Shown piece after piece: positions 1-9,399 of a stretch of 64,000 bases of DNA. The notes under the pieces are model-generated. The model was not told the DNA's origin. It saw nothing but the letters and a program-made list of their open reading frames with translations, and searched no databases. The DNA lies in contig NZ_CP092497.1 in the NCBI RefSeq assembly GCF_022479115.1, positions 8,494,001 to 8,558,000 of the forward strand. Reading direction: 5' to 3'. Numbering within the stretch: the first letter of the stretch is position 1; every line of letters starts with the position of its first letter. The translations under genes were made by a program, and so were the position numbers. This DNA is from Amycolatopsis sp. EV170708-02-1 (GTDB lineage Bacteria; Actinomycetota; Actinomycetes; Mycobacteriales; Pseudonocardiaceae).

Positions 1-1
1 C

Positions 2-562
2 GGCGACCTCCCCGTCGCCCCCGTCCCCCGAGCAGTCATCGACGCCGCCCGAAAACTCACCGCCGAAGACGAGATCCAGGCGATGATGGCCGAGTCCGTC
101 CAACGCCGCTTCTGCACCACCGAAATGCTCACCCACGAACTGGACCAAGCAGGTCGAACCGGAACCGCACTACCGAGAAGGGCCCTGACCCCGCTCCTCG
201 GCGGAGCGAGATCCGTCGCCGAAGCCGACGCTTGGCGGCTCTGGCGAAGATCCGGCCTCCCGCCGGGCCGCTGGAACGTCCCGATCTTCGACGCGAACGA
301 CAACTACATCGCCACCCCGGACTTCTGGTGCGACGAGTGCGCCTTCGCTTGGGAGATCGATTCCTGCCGTCACCACGCCGGCCTCGACGGTCATCGCGCC
401 ACCGTCGCACGCAATGCGCGTTATGTCGCCGCGGGGATCGTCGTGCTCCAGACGTTGCCGTCTCGCCTGCGTACGGAGCCGGCGCAGGTCGAGCGTGAGC
501 TGAAGGCCGCGTTCCGGACGGCGCGGGCCCGGCCGCGGCCGGATGTCAGGCGGGCCGCGTGA
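2..562 (+). CDS. AbiEi-like / Vsr-like C-terminal nuclease-fold protein (5' end outside window)
   Basis: The reading frame is open from base 2 with no start, so the gene begins before the window and 186 residues are visible. The visible part starts in a stretch (PVAPVPRAVIDAARKL) typical of the middle of actinobacterial AbiEi-like winged-helix proteins. It then runs into a region with PDFWCDECAFAWEIDS followed by HH, which resembles the Vsr/DUF559 endonuclease fold carried at the C-terminus of such proteins. The family is common and mostly uncharacterised. The 3' end overlaps the convergent PAP2 gene by 17 bp. Nuclease activity is inferred from fold resemblance only. Confidence 0.6.
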   Translation, partial: GDLPVAPVPRAVIDAARKLTAEDEIQAMMAESVQRRFCTTEMLTHELDQAGRTGTALPRRALTPLLGGARSVAEADAWRLWRRSGLPPGRWNVPIFDANDNYIATPDFWCDECAFAWEIDSCRHHAGLDGHRATVARNARYVAAGIVVLQTLPSRLRTEPAQVERELKAAFRTARARPRPDVRRAA

Positions 563-1181
563 GCCGGTCCACCGCCCACCCCACCACCGGAACCACCGCG
601 ACAGCGACCCCGAACCCTCCGAAGGTGTCCGTCGGATAGTGCGCCCCCAGCGCCACCTCAGCCCAACCCATCGCGAGCCCCGCGAACGCGACCAGCCCCA
701 CCAGCACCAGAGCCCCACCGACGGGTCCGAGCCCCCGCACGTCGATCACCAGCAACCCCACGACGGCCGCGACGGTCACCGCGAAGGCCGTGTGCCCACT
801 CGGATACGAAAGGAACTCACCATGGATCAGCCTGCCGACCAGGGGTTTCAGTCCGGTGGTCAGCGCCACCGTCACGCCGCTCGCCGCCACCGTGAGGATC
901 GCGATCCGCGGCCGCCGGTGCCGCAGGCACAGCCAGCCGAACAGGGCGATCACCACGACCGCGCCCACCGGTTCGCCCGCGAAGTCGATGGCGGTCGCCA
1001 GGTACCAGAGCGGGCCTTCGACGCGGTCGACGACGGGGAGCACGAGGGCGTCCAGTCCGGCGGTGTGCGAGCTACCGGCGTAGCGCACGCCGAGCACGAG
1101 GGCGACGACGAAGCCGAAGGTGCCCAGGGTCCAGAGCGGGATTCGCGCCCGCGGCGGGATCGCGGGCGGTCCGGTGATCAC
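546..1181 (-). CDS. PAP2 (type 2 phosphatidic acid phosphatase) family membrane protein
   Basis: This is a 211-residue multi-spanning membrane protein with the PAP2 catalytic signature: K-P-L-V-G-R-L-I-H-G as motif 1, Y-P-S-G-H-T as motif 2 and G-A-H-Y-P-T-D as motif 3. Such enzymes dephosphorylate lipid phosphates, including undecaprenyl pyrophosphate. Next to polysaccharide genes it may recycle the lipid carrier. The GTG start at 1181 was chosen because it gives a 4-bp GTGA overlap with the stop of the upstream glycosyltransferase. The frame is open for another 400 codons upstream, but that part is the antisense-free shadow of the glycosyltransferase and carries no family motif. Confidence 0.85.
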   Translation of the reverse strand: MITGPPAIPPRARIPLWTLGTFGFVVALVLGVRYAGSSHTAGLDALVLPVVDRVEGPLWYLATAIDFAGEPVGAVVVIALFGWLCLRHRRPRIAILTVAASGVTVALTTGLKPLVGRLIHGEFLSYPSGHTAFAVTVAAVVGLLVIDVRGLGPVGGALVLVGLVAFAGLAMGWAEVALGAHYPTDTFGGFGVAVAVVPVVGWAVDRLTRPA

Positions 1182-2359
1182 GCGTCGATCGCGGCCTGGT
1201 AGCCGCCGATGAGCCGTTCGAGGCCGACCTTCGGCGTGAACTCCTGCTCGTACACCAGCCTGGCCGCCCAGCCCATCTCCTGGTTCCGTTCGGCGTCGCC
1301 GACGATCTCCCGCAAGCGAGCAGCGAGGGACTCGGCGTCGCCGGGGTCGTGCAGCAGGCCGGTGACGCCGTCCTCGACGAGCTCGCGGAAGGCGCCGTGG
1401 GCGGCGGCGACGGTGGGGACGCCGGCGGCCATCGCCTCGACGACGACCAGCCCGAACGCCTCCAGCCATTCGGACGGGGCGATGACGGCGTTCGAGCGGA
1501 CGATCAGGTCTTGACACTCCACTTTGGACTGAAGGCCGACGTAGCGGACGTCGTCCCGGCCGTGGGCCCAGCGCGCGACCCCGTCCTGCATCGGGCCGGT
1601 GCCGGCGATCACCAGCGGCGGCAGCGGACCGCCCGCCGCGACGAGCAGGTCCCAGGCCTTCATCAGCAGGCCGATGCCCTTTTCCTCGGTGATCCGGCCG
1701 AGGAACAGCAGGTGCTCCCCCGCGCCCTTGCGCGTCTTGCCCGGGTCGGTGACGTAGTTGTACTTCACCGCGAGCCGGTCGGCGGGCATCCCGGCGGCGA
1801 TCAGGATCTCGCGTTGCGCCCGCGAGATGCAGAAGAACTTCGACACCCCGGACCACCAGCGCTTGCGGTTCAGCACCATGCTCGCCGCCATCGGCACGGT
1901 GGCGAGCCCCGAACCGCGGTAGCACCCGTGCCGCACCGCCGGGATCGGTTTGCGCCCCACACAGTCGGTGCAGATGTAGCCCTCGCGATAGAGCGTGCCG
2001 GGCGGGCAGATCAGGGTGTAGTTGTGCACGGTCGCGACCGTCGGCACCCCGGCGTCCGCGCACGCGGCCAGGACGGACGGCGAAAGCAGCGGGAACGTGT
2101 TGTGGATGTGGACGACGTCCGGCCGGTCGTCGGCGAGGCGCCGGGCCAGTTCCGCGCGCACCGCCCGGTTCCAGGGCACCTGCAGCGGGACGACGGCCTT
2201 GCGTGGCAACGACATTTCCGCGATGTCGTCGCTGCGCCGCTCGAACAGGTCCACCTCGTGCCCGGCCTCGGCGAGCAGCGCGGTCTCCTGGTCGACGACG
2301 TTGTTCTCGCCGCTCGGCTGCTCGGATCGGTACCGGTTGTGGATCACGAGGACCTTCAC
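1178..2359 (-). CDS. Glycosyltransferase family 4 protein (GT-B fold)
   Basis: This is a 393-residue GT-B glycosyltransferase that transfers a sugar from an activated donor, probably onto a lipid-linked intermediate at the cytoplasmic face. The N-terminal domain contains IHNTFPLLSP and a CTDC pair near residue 130. The C-terminal domain has FLGRITEEKG and the donor-binding E-A-F-G-L-V-V-V-E-A-M-A-A-G segment, which is the EX7E motif of GT4 enzymes. The GTG start at 2359 is set by a good Shine-Dalgarno (AAGGAG) seven bases upstream. It is followed directly by the PAP2 gene. A 165-bp structured gap separates it from the upstream polymerase gene, so it may have its own transcription control. Confidence 0.88.
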   Translation of the reverse strand: MKVLVIHNRYRSEQPSGENNVVDQETALLAEAGHEVDLFERRSDDIAEMSLPRKAVVPLQVPWNRAVRAELARRLADDRPDVVHIHNTFPLLSPSVLAACADAGVPTVATVHNYTLICPPGTLYREGYICTDCVGRKPIPAVRHGCYRGSGLATVPMAASMVLNRKRWWSGVSKFFCISRAQREILIAAGMPADRLAVKYNYVTDPGKTRKGAGEHLLFLGRITEEKGIGLLMKAWDLLVAAGGPLPPLVIAGTGPMQDGVARWAHGRDDVRYVGLQSKVECQDLIVRSNAVIAPSEWLEAFGLVVVEAMAAGVPTVAAAHGAFRELVEDGVTGLLHDPGDAESLAARLREIVGDAERNQEMGWAARLVYEQEFTPKVGLERLIGGYQAAIDA

Positions 2360-2380
2360 GCGGGCTCCTTGATCTCTGTG

Positions 2381-2496
2381 GTGAACCCGCCACCGCGATC
2401 GACGTCGGCAGGGCGCCGCCTGGACGACCGCCTCACGGTGGCGAGCGAGGCGCCCTGCCACCGCGATAGCGGGGCCTTCGGCCGGGGCGGGTTCAC
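2381..2496. repeat. Nested inverted repeats in an intergenic gap of the polysaccharide locus
   Basis: Two perfect 11-bp inverted repeats lie one inside the other. The outer arms are GTGAACCCGCC at 2381-2391 and its complement at 2486-2496. The inner arms are GGCAGGGCGCC at 2407-2417 and its complement at 2449-2459. A small CCGC-gata-GCGG hairpin lies at 2461-2472. Transcribed as RNA the region could fold into a long stem. No T-run follows, so an attenuator, processing site or protein-binding site is as likely as a terminator. Confidence 0.6.
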
Positions 2497-2524
2497 GCGT
2501 GTGGTCACTCTTCGCCGTCCATCT

Positions 2525-3745
2525 TCAGCTCCGCCGACCATCCTTGACGAATTCGGGTTGCTCGGCGGGCGCACGTACCAGCAGCGACGCGGCCAGCGCC
2601 AGGTGCAGCAGGTACGGCGACGCGTCGCCGAGGCCCGCCTCGGTGTAGGAGGCGGAAAGACAGTAGGTGATCAGGAAGATCGCGCAGGCCCTGGCCGGCG
2701 ACGGCGGGCGCAGCACCGCGACCACGATCAGCACGAGCAGGAACGCGGCCACGATCGCGATCCCGACATAGCCCTGCTCGTGGTAGACGGCGAGCCAGCT
2801 GCTGTCGATCGGGAGCCCGTCGTAGGACTTGTCCGTCAGTCCGACGCCGAACAGGTACTCGAGCGTCGTCCGCGGCGCGTCGAGCAGCGCGTCCCACACC
2901 TTCGCGCGGCCGGTGAGGCTGGAGAAGTTCTCCTCGGACTGGCCCCGCAGGAACCAGGTCTGCAGCAGCCCGCTCAGCGCCACCGCGCAGAACACCCCGA
3001 CCAGGACCAGCCCGGTGAACACCTTGCGCGCGCGGGCACTGGACATCCACTGCGACATCAGCGCCACCACGGTCCCGGCCACCAGGCCGAGCATCGCGGT
3101 GCGGGTGTGGGTCAGCAGCAGGATCGCGAACGACGGCACGATGACCACCAGCGCGTTCCGCCGCTCCAGTTTCCCGCCGAGCCACAGCAGCACCGTGAGG
3201 CCGATGACGATGGCCGCGTACTGGCCGACCTGCGGCGGCGTCAGCGGCCACAGCGTGCCGGTGAGCCGTCCGCCGTATTCGAACGGCAGCGCGTTGCCCG
3301 GGCCCAGCGCGAGCCCGATCACCACCGTCACCAGCACCACGCCGTAGGCCCGGATATGGGTGCGGACGAGGTCGAGGCCGCCGTTCCACCAGCGGGTCAG
3401 CAACCACAGCGTGCTGATGAACAGCGCGAACCGGAAGCAGCGGAACAGCGCGCCGAAGCCGCCTTCCAGGTTCAGGCTCGCGACCACGCTCAGCACCAGC
3501 AGCACCGTGAGCAGGAAGAGATAGGCGCTCGGCCTGATCTTCAGCCTGGCGTTCAGCGCGAGCGCGATCACGAACGCGGCGCCCAGCGCGCCCATCGTGA
3601 TCAGCTGGCTGACCGACCTCGGCAGCGGGATGACCGTCTTCGCCCCTGTCGAGCCCAGCGTGTTGATGATCAGCAACGTCCAGGCGATGGAGACCGCCTT
3701 GGGGGTGCTGCGGATCGCCGCCGGACGGACCGCGGATTCGAGCAT
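2525..3745 (-). CDS. O-antigen ligase / Wzy-type polysaccharide polymerase family membrane protein
   Basis: This 406-residue protein is hydrophobic throughout, with about ten to twelve predicted membrane segments and one larger loop after residue 260 (containing RGQSEENFSSLTGRAKVW). That layout matches the O-antigen ligase/Wzy family, which joins lipid-linked repeat units outside the membrane. The ATG at 3745 is preferred over the GTG at 3763 because GGGAGGTGG lies seven bases upstream. It sits one base after the stop of the beta-helix gene, so both are in one operon. Polymerase and ligase cannot be told apart from sequence alone; a Wzz pair nearby favours a polymerase. Confidence 0.82.
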   Translation of the reverse strand: MLESAVRPAAIRSTPKAVSIAWTLLIINTLGSTGAKTVIPLPRSVSQLITMGALGAAFVIALALNARLKIRPSAYLFLLTVLLVLSVVASLNLEGGFGALFRCFRFALFISTLWLLTRWWNGGLDLVRTHIRAYGVVLVTVVIGLALGPGNALPFEYGGRLTGTLWPLTPPQVGQYAAIVIGLTVLLWLGGKLERRNALVVIVPSFAILLLTHTRTAMLGLVAGTVVALMSQWMSSARARKVFTGLVLVGVFCAVALSGLLQTWFLRGQSEENFSSLTGRAKVWDALLDAPRTTLEYLFGVGLTDKSYDGLPIDSSWLAVYHEQGYVGIAIVAAFLLVLIVVAVLRPPSPARACAIFLITYCLSASYTEAGLGDASPYLLHLALAASLLVRAPAEQPEFVKDGRRS

Positions 3746-3746
3746 G

Positions 3747-5270
3747 TCAGCCACCTCCCGCACGGGTCAGTTTGCTGCCCTGGTCCTGTTTGTAGGGCGC
3801 GCCCTGCCATTCGCCGAAGCCCAGCACTCGGCTCGGCTCGAAGGCGACGAAGTTCCACGGCCCGGAGTAGACGTTGTCGTAGAGCCGGTTGCCCTGGTGG
3901 AACGTGATCGCCTGCTGGACGACCTCGCCCTTGTACGGCGACCACTCCGGGTACGTGCCGAAGTTCGCGAGCATCGCCATGCGCGCGCAGCTCTCCTCGC
4001 AGCCGGCGACGGCCGGGTCGAGCACGAACCGGTTGTGGTGGATCTCGACGCGCTGGGTCTTCCACCGGCAGTCGGCGTTCAGGCCACCCGCCGCGATCGC
4101 CGGCTGCGCGCATTTCGCCTGCTCCGGAACCAGCCGCGTGCAGGAGCCGGACGACGTGTTGGCCGGGCTGTTGCAGAAGCGGTCGGAGTTCTCCCACAGG
4201 GTGACGCCGTTCCAGTTGTTCTCGAACGTGTTCCCGGAGATCTCCAGTTTGTCCGTCCGCGCCTTCACCCTCGGCTCGCCGCCGGATTCGGACACGTAGA
4301 TCGACGCCACCGGGAAGCTGTCGCCGCGGTCGATGTAGCGCTTGCCGTCCACCCAGTTGTTGCGGCGGATGGTGTTCCCGGCGATGACGGCGTTGTAGCT
4401 GGTCTCGTACATCAGCGCCGAGCCGTCGTTGTTCTCGATGACGTTCGCCTCGATGCGGAAGTCGTTGTTGTTCGTGTCGGCCCACAAGCCGACGCCGCGG
4501 TTGTCGTGCACCCAGTTGCCGGTGACGTCGGCGCCGTCGACCGACCAGAACTTGATCCCGCCGGAGCAGCCGCAGCCGTCGATCTTGGCTTCCCAGTCCC
4601 CGGTGTTGTTGCCGGAGATCTCGTTGCCCTCGACGACGAGGCCGGTGATCTTGTTGTTCTGGGCGTAGGCGTTCATCCCGTACTGCCCGTTGCGCCGCAG
4701 GCAGTTCCCTCGCACCTGCTGCCGCGCGCCCGCCATCAGCGCCGCGCCGTCGTTGTCCTGGACGGTGCTGTGCTCGATGACCCAGCCGTCGGCCGAATCG
4801 TGGTTGACCACGCCTTCGTCGTGCGGCGCGGCGAAACCCTGGACGGTCAGGTTACGGATCTTGACGTCGGCGGCGTCGCCGGAGAAGGCGTACTGGTTGA
4901 TCTTGCGGCCGTCGAGGACCGCCTTCGGACCGCCGATGTAGACGTTGCCCGGCTTCGGGTTGACCTGGTCGTAGCGGTCGTCGCCGAGTCTGTGCGTACC
5001 CGGTGCCAGCCAGAACGTGGTCTCGGCCGGGTTCGAGCGGGTCTTCGTGGCGAGGTCGCCCGGCACCGCGGGATCGATCTTCACCGCACCCGGCGGCGCT
5101 TCGGCCGGGCCCTCCGGCAGCTTGTCGCACACCTGCGCGACGGAGCCGGACGGCGCCTTGGCCGGATCCGGTCCCGGTTCCTCGGCCGGGGTGGTGCAGG
5201 CGGTGAGCGTCAACGAGCCGAGCAGCACCAGAAGCGCTGCCCGGCGGAGGCGGTGCGGTCGTGCGATCAC
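3747..5270 (-). CDS. Right-handed parallel beta-helix repeat lipoprotein
   Basis: This is a 507-residue protein with a lipoprotein signal: Arg-rich start, hydrophobic segment and lipobox L-T-A-C with Cys25. The body contains repeated short strands ending in N-N, N-D or N-N-D (for example VIENNDGSALMYE, VEGNEISGNNTGD), the pattern of the parallel beta-helix or pectate-lyase-like fold. It is probably anchored outside the membrane and may cut or bind the exopolysaccharide, as an epimerase or lyase. No specific catalytic set could be assigned. The GTG start overlaps the stop of the heparinase-like gene by 4 bp (GTGA). Confidence 0.82.
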   Translation of the reverse strand: MIARPHRLRRAALLVLLGSLTLTACTTPAEEPGPDPAKAPSGSVAQVCDKLPEGPAEAPPGAVKIDPAVPGDLATKTRSNPAETTFWLAPGTHRLGDDRYDQVNPKPGNVYIGGPKAVLDGRKINQYAFSGDAADVKIRNLTVQGFAAPHDEGVVNHDSADGWVIEHSTVQDNDGAALMAGARQQVRGNCLRRNGQYGMNAYAQNNKITGLVVEGNEISGNNTGDWEAKIDGCGCSGGIKFWSVDGADVTGNWVHDNRGVGLWADTNNNDFRIEANVIENNDGSALMYETSYNAVIAGNTIRRNNWVDGKRYIDRGDSFPVASIYVSESGGEPRVKARTDKLEISGNTFENNWNGVTLWENSDRFCNSPANTSSGSCTRLVPEQAKCAQPAIAAGGLNADCRWKTQRVEIHHNRFVLDPAVAGCEESCARMAMLANFGTYPEWSPYKGEVVQQAITFHQGNRLYDNVYSGPWNFVAFEPSRVLGFGEWQGAPYKQDQGSKLTRAGGG

Positions 5271-7204
5271 AATGGTGGATCCTCGTTACCTGATTCGAAG
5301 GTGAGCACGCTGGTGAACGCGGCTCCGGTTCCGCTGCCGAGCAGGGTCCACGCGGGCTCGCGGCGGCCGAACCCGGCCGAGTACCAGCCCATCGGAGGCG
5401 AGGTTTCGCCGCGATGCGCCGACCAGGTGAGCTCCGGTGGGAGCTCGAACGAAGCCGTCCTGTCCTGGCCGTCGACCGTCCACGACAGGACGGCCTTGCT
5501 CCCGGTCAAGGCGACTTCGACAGCCGGTCCGAGATGGAACGCGAGACGGCAGTGCTGTGCCTCGCCGCCGCGGACCTCGTCGAGAATCCTGAGCTCGGTG
5601 CCATCGAGCTCCACCGAACGCTGGTGCACGGACGGCGCGTAGCCGTCGTGTTCCGCGCTCCAGCGCGACGGCGTTCCCGCCGCGATCACGGTGGTGACCG
5701 CGTGTTTCGTCCACAGGAACGGCCCGCCGGAGACGGACTGGTCGGTGCGGGAGAGTTCGAGCGTGTTGTGCCCGGCCGTGGACCGGAAGTACGACCGCCA
5801 TTCCGGTTCGCCGTGGTAGCAGTAGGTCCCCGGGTCGGCGAGGATGTCGACGCCGTCGTGCCGGACCTCCACCGAGAGCGCGTCCGCGTGCGCGTGGGCG
5901 GCGATCGACAGGAAGCCGTGCGGGCCGCCGTCGCACCGGCACCAGATCCCGCCGTCGCGCAGGATGGTCATCCCGGCGTCGGCGAAGTCGTCCCGCCGCC
6001 GCACCGGACGCCGCGCGTCGACCTGGATGTCCTTGGCCAGCGCGGAGAAGAGCTGGGTGCGGACGTCCCCGTCCGGCGTCTCCGGCCACCAGTCCAACCG
6101 TCCGAAAAGGACTGCCCCGGTGCCGATCAGCGAAGCCCAGCGGCTGGTCTCGTCACCGTCGACGATCAGCCCGAAGCCGTCGTCGGCGTCACCCTGCCGC
6201 GGCGGCCGCAGCCGATTGTCCACAATGGACGCGAGCGCGTCGGTCATCCGGAGCAGCACGAGCCAGGTCGACTCGGGCGCCGCGACACCGGCGGCCTTCG
6301 CTTCCAGCGCCCCGGCGAGGCCCAGTTCCAGGACGAGGCCGTGGTACTCGGTGGCGAGCTCCCGGTTGAGGCCGGAGTCGAAGGTGTTGTGCCGCAACAT
6401 CTTGTCCAGCGACGCGAGCGCCGAATCCCGCCACCGGCCGGACTCGGGGAACCAGGCGAACGCGCAGGCCGCGGCGAGCTGCCCCGCGTCCTCGGCGATC
6501 ACGTGGTTGTTCGCCGAGGAACCCCGGCTCGGGAACGCCGCCAGCCAGCGCTGGTGGTGCCAGATCTGGTTGAGCGCCACGGGGTTGTCCTCGAACAGCG
6601 CCGGTGCCTGCGCCCATCCGCCGAGCAGGCGCCGGACCCACACCCACGACAGCAGCCGGATACCGAGTTCGATCCCGCTGACCCAGTGCACCCCGCGCAT
6701 CGGCGGGTTGGCCGCCCACCACGAGTTCAGGTGCACGGCCACGCGTTCGGCGTACCGGTCCTCGCCGGTCAGGGCATACGCGGCGGCCAGCACGGTGAGA
6801 TGCTGGTGCCGCGACGGCTCCCAGATCTGCTTGATGTCGCCGACGGTCTCCTCGCTCCGGTACGGGATGTCGAAGGAGTACACATCGGACGGTGCGCGGC
6901 GCCCGGTCTTCGGGTCGTACGACCAGTCCGGATCGGCGAGGTCGTCCCGCTCGACGCCGAAGTACTCGGCGCGCCCGTCCATCAGCCGGTCGGCGGTGAC
7001 GAGCAGATCCTTGACCGCCTCGCCCGAGACACCGGCGAGGACGTCCTCACCGGGCACCGTCGCGAACCCGCGGTCCGGCAGCCAAGCCGCCTTCTCCCCC
7101 GCGACCCCGCGCCACTGGCGTTTGCGCACGACGTCGGTGACCCGGCCCGCGATCTCGGCGGGCCCCATCCTCGACAGTCTTCGCAGGTACCAGGACGGAT
7201 CCAT
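5267..7204 (-). CDS. Heparinase II/III family protein (polysaccharide lyase-like)
   Basis: This 645-residue protein has an alpha-helical N-terminal half with W and H-rich segments (HLNSWWAANPPMRGVHW, NNHVIAEDAGQLAAACAF) followed by a beta-sandwich half beginning at DAGMTILRDGG. This is the two-part structure of heparinase II/III and alginate-lyase-like enzymes. Conserved His, Tyr and Asn positions such as SSANNHVIAE and AHAHADALS fit the active-site region. No signal peptide is visible, so it may act in the cytoplasm or on nascent polymer. Its ATG overlaps the upstream stop by one base (TGATG), which indicates translational coupling with the oxidoreductase. Confidence 0.85.
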   Translation of the reverse strand: MDPSWYLRRLSRMGPAEIAGRVTDVVRKRQWRGVAGEKAAWLPDRGFATVPGEDVLAGVSGEAVKDLLVTADRLMDGRAEYFGVERDDLADPDWSYDPKTGRRAPSDVYSFDIPYRSEETVGDIKQIWEPSRHQHLTVLAAAYALTGEDRYAERVAVHLNSWWAANPPMRGVHWVSGIELGIRLLSWVWVRRLLGGWAQAPALFEDNPVALNQIWHHQRWLAAFPSRGSSANNHVIAEDAGQLAAACAFAWFPESGRWRDSALASLDKMLRHNTFDSGLNRELATEYHGLVLELGLAGALEAKAAGVAAPESTWLVLLRMTDALASIVDNRLRPPRQGDADDGFGLIVDGDETSRWASLIGTGAVLFGRLDWWPETPDGDVRTQLFSALAKDIQVDARRPVRRRDDFADAGMTILRDGGIWCRCDGGPHGFLSIAAHAHADALSVEVRHDGVDILADPGTYCYHGEPEWRSYFRSTAGHNTLELSRTDQSVSGGPFLWTKHAVTTVIAAGTPSRWSAEHDGYAPSVHQRSVELDGTELRILDEVRGGEAQHCRLAFHLGPAVEVALTGSKAVLSWTVDGQDRTASFELPPELTWSAHRGETSPPMGWYSAGFGRREPAWTLLGSGTGAAFTSVLTFESGNEDPPL

Positions 7205-9384
7205 CAGCCGAGACCTTCCTTGGCGTTGATCCGCACCACGGAACCGGTTTCGAGACTGCGGCCGACCGCGAGCGTGGCCAGCGTCGTCGAAACGAGCGAC
7301 TCGACAGACACCGGCATCGACACGCCGGTCGTCAGCGCGTTGACGAACGCTTCGAGCTCGGCGGCCTGCCCCTTGTCCCGGCCCTTGGGGATGCGGGAGC
7401 TCGCCCATTTCTTGCGGCCGAACACCGACGCGCGCGCGAAGTCGTCGAACTTCAGCACCTTGCCGTCGGCGGTGACGTCGATCGTCTCCTTGGGGAACGC
7501 CGGCGAACCGCTGGTGGTGTACGCGATCGACGCCGTCGAGCCGTCCGGGTAGCGCAGCAGGATCTGCAGGTCCTGGTGGCCGGGGGTCGCGGTGGCGTAG
7601 ACGGAGACCGGGTCGGAGCCGAGCAGCCAGCTGACCGTGTCGATGAAGTGGCCGCCCTCGCCCGCGAACCGCGAACCCTCGCTGTCGGCCTGGTTGTACC
7701 AGCTGTTCGCGTCGAGTTGGCCGGCGTTGACCAGGTACCGCACGGAGGCCGGGCCGATCCGCGGTCCGAAGTGGAGCATCGACTCGTTCAGCAGCGGGGC
7801 GAACCGGCGGTTGAACCCGACCTGGAGCCGGTCGTTGCCGGATTCCTCGATCGCGCCGAGCACGATCTCCAGTTCCTTCTCCGACAGCGCGAGCGGCTTC
7901 TCCACGAAGACGGCCTTGCCCGCGAGCAGCGCGCGCCTGGTCAGCTCGGCGTGCGAGCTGTGCCTGGTCACGATGAACACGGCGTCGACGGAGGAGTCTT
8001 CGAGCATCGTGTCGAGGTCGGTGGTGGCGCGGGCGAAGCCGAACTTGCGTTTGGCGTTCGCGCCCGAGAGCGCGGAGGTGGTGACGACCTCGGTGAGATC
8101 GACGCCCTCCATCTCGGCGAGATGCGGCAGGAGCATCGAAGACGCGTAGTTGCCCGCGCCGACGAACGCGACCCGCAAGCCGCCGCCCTTGGGCACCGCC
8201 CGCACCGACGCGGTCTTCGGCAGGGTGACCGCGGAGACCTGTTCGGTGGCCGCGACGGCGCGCTTCTCGTACTCGAACAGCACCGCGACGGCCTTGAGCT
8301 CGCCCTCGTTGAGCTTCCGGTACGTCTCCACGGCGTCGGAGAAGGCCGAGACGTGCGAGATCAGCGGCTCGACGTCGAGACGGCCGCTGCCCATCAGGTC
8401 GACGACGCATTCGAGGTTGCGGCGCTCGGTCCAGCGGACCTGGCCGATCGGGTAGTCGCGGCCTTCGAGTTCGTACTCCGGGTCATAACGGCCGGGGCCG
8501 TACGAGCGGGAGAACCGGACGTCGAGTTCCTTTTCGTAGTAGGCGTTCCACGGCAGGTTCAGCGAGCACTTGCCGATGTCGATCACGCGGCCGCGGTCTC
8601 GGGCGAGCTTCGCGGCGAGCTCCACCGGCTCGTTCGTGCTGCCGCCCGCGGCGAGGTACACCTGGTCGACGCCGTGCCCGGAGCTGATCTCCGCGACCGC
8701 GGTGTCGACGACGCCGGACGCCGGGTCACCGCATTTCAGGGCACCGAGCTGTTCGGCGAGCGCGCAGCGGGCCGGGTCCGGGTCGACGCCGACCACGCGG
8801 ACCCCGGAGGCGACCAGCAGCTGCACGACCAGCTGGCCGATCAGGCCGAGCCCGATGACCAGCGCGATGTCGCCGATCTGCGGTTCGCCCTGGCGGACCC
8901 CCTGCATCGCGATCGAACCGACCGTGCCGAACGCGGCGTGCCGCGGGTCGACGCCGTCCGGCACCTTGGTGTAGAGGTTCTTGGGCACCCAGTTCAGTTC
9001 CGCGTGCAGCGCGTGCTCGTTCCCCGCGCACGCCACGTAGTCCCCGACGGCGACGTCGTCGATGCCCGCGCCGACCTCCTCGACCACGCCGCACAGCGAG
9101 TACCCCAGCGGCGTGTACGAGTCGAGTTTGTTCATCGCCTTGCGGTAGGTGGCGCCCAGCCCGTTCGTGGCGACGCTCTGCATCACCTTCGCGACCTGAT
9201 CCGGCCGGGCCTTCGCCTTGCCCACCAGCGAAAGGCTCGCCTCGGACACCTTCATCATCTCGGTGCCGGTGGAGATCAGCGAATAGGCGGTGCGGACCAG
9301 CACACCCCCCGGTTTGCACGCGGGTACTTCGACGTCGAGGAGCGCCAGCTCCCCGCTCTTGTAGTTCTGCACTACCTGCTTCAC
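7204..9384 (-). CDS. Bi-domain oxidoreductase: MDR-type dehydrogenase fused to Gfo/Idh/MocA domain
   Basis: This is a 726-residue fusion. Residues 1 to about 355 form a medium-chain dehydrogenase/reductase with the Rossmann motif V-I-G-L-G-L-I-G. From about residue 385 a second Rossmann fold starts at VAFVGAGNYAS, with the EKPLALS motif of Gfo/Idh/MocA sugar oxidoreductases. Such fusions are known in bacterial polysaccharide clusters beside heparinase-like genes and amidotransferases, where they are thought to oxidise or epimerise a sugar nucleotide. The typical GHE zinc motif is replaced by GNEHALHAE. The GTG start has TGAGGAG six bases upstream. It lies 15 bp after asnB. Confidence 0.86.
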   Translation of the reverse strand: MKQVVQNYKSGELALLDVEVPACKPGGVLVRTAYSLISTGTEMMKVSEASLSLVGKAKARPDQVAKVMQSVATNGLGATYRKAMNKLDSYTPLGYSLCGVVEEVGAGIDDVAVGDYVACAGNEHALHAELNWVPKNLYTKVPDGVDPRHAAFGTVGSIAMQGVRQGEPQIGDIALVIGLGLIGQLVVQLLVASGVRVVGVDPDPARCALAEQLGALKCGDPASGVVDTAVAEISSGHGVDQVYLAAGGSTNEPVELAAKLARDRGRVIDIGKCSLNLPWNAYYEKELDVRFSRSYGPGRYDPEYELEGRDYPIGQVRWTERRNLECVVDLMGSGRLDVEPLISHVSAFSDAVETYRKLNEGELKAVAVLFEYEKRAVAATEQVSAVTLPKTASVRAVPKGGGLRVAFVGAGNYASSMLLPHLAEMEGVDLTEVVTTSALSGANAKRKFGFARATTDLDTMLEDSSVDAVFIVTRHSSHAELTRRALLAGKAVFVEKPLALSEKELEIVLGAIEESGNDRLQVGFNRRFAPLLNESMLHFGPRIGPASVRYLVNAGQLDANSWYNQADSEGSRFAGEGGHFIDTVSWLLGSDPVSVYATATPGHQDLQILLRYPDGSTASIAYTTSGSPAFPKETIDVTADGKVLKFDDFARASVFGRKKWASSRIPKGRDKGQAAELEAFVNALTTGVSMPVSVESLVSTTLATLAVGRSLETGSVVRINAKEGLG

Positions 9385-9399
9385 GTCGCTCCTCAGCGA

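Noticed and set aside
1349..3907. 852-codon open frame on the plus strand
   Set aside because: It is antisense to the glycosyltransferase and polymerase genes, with no recognisable domain.
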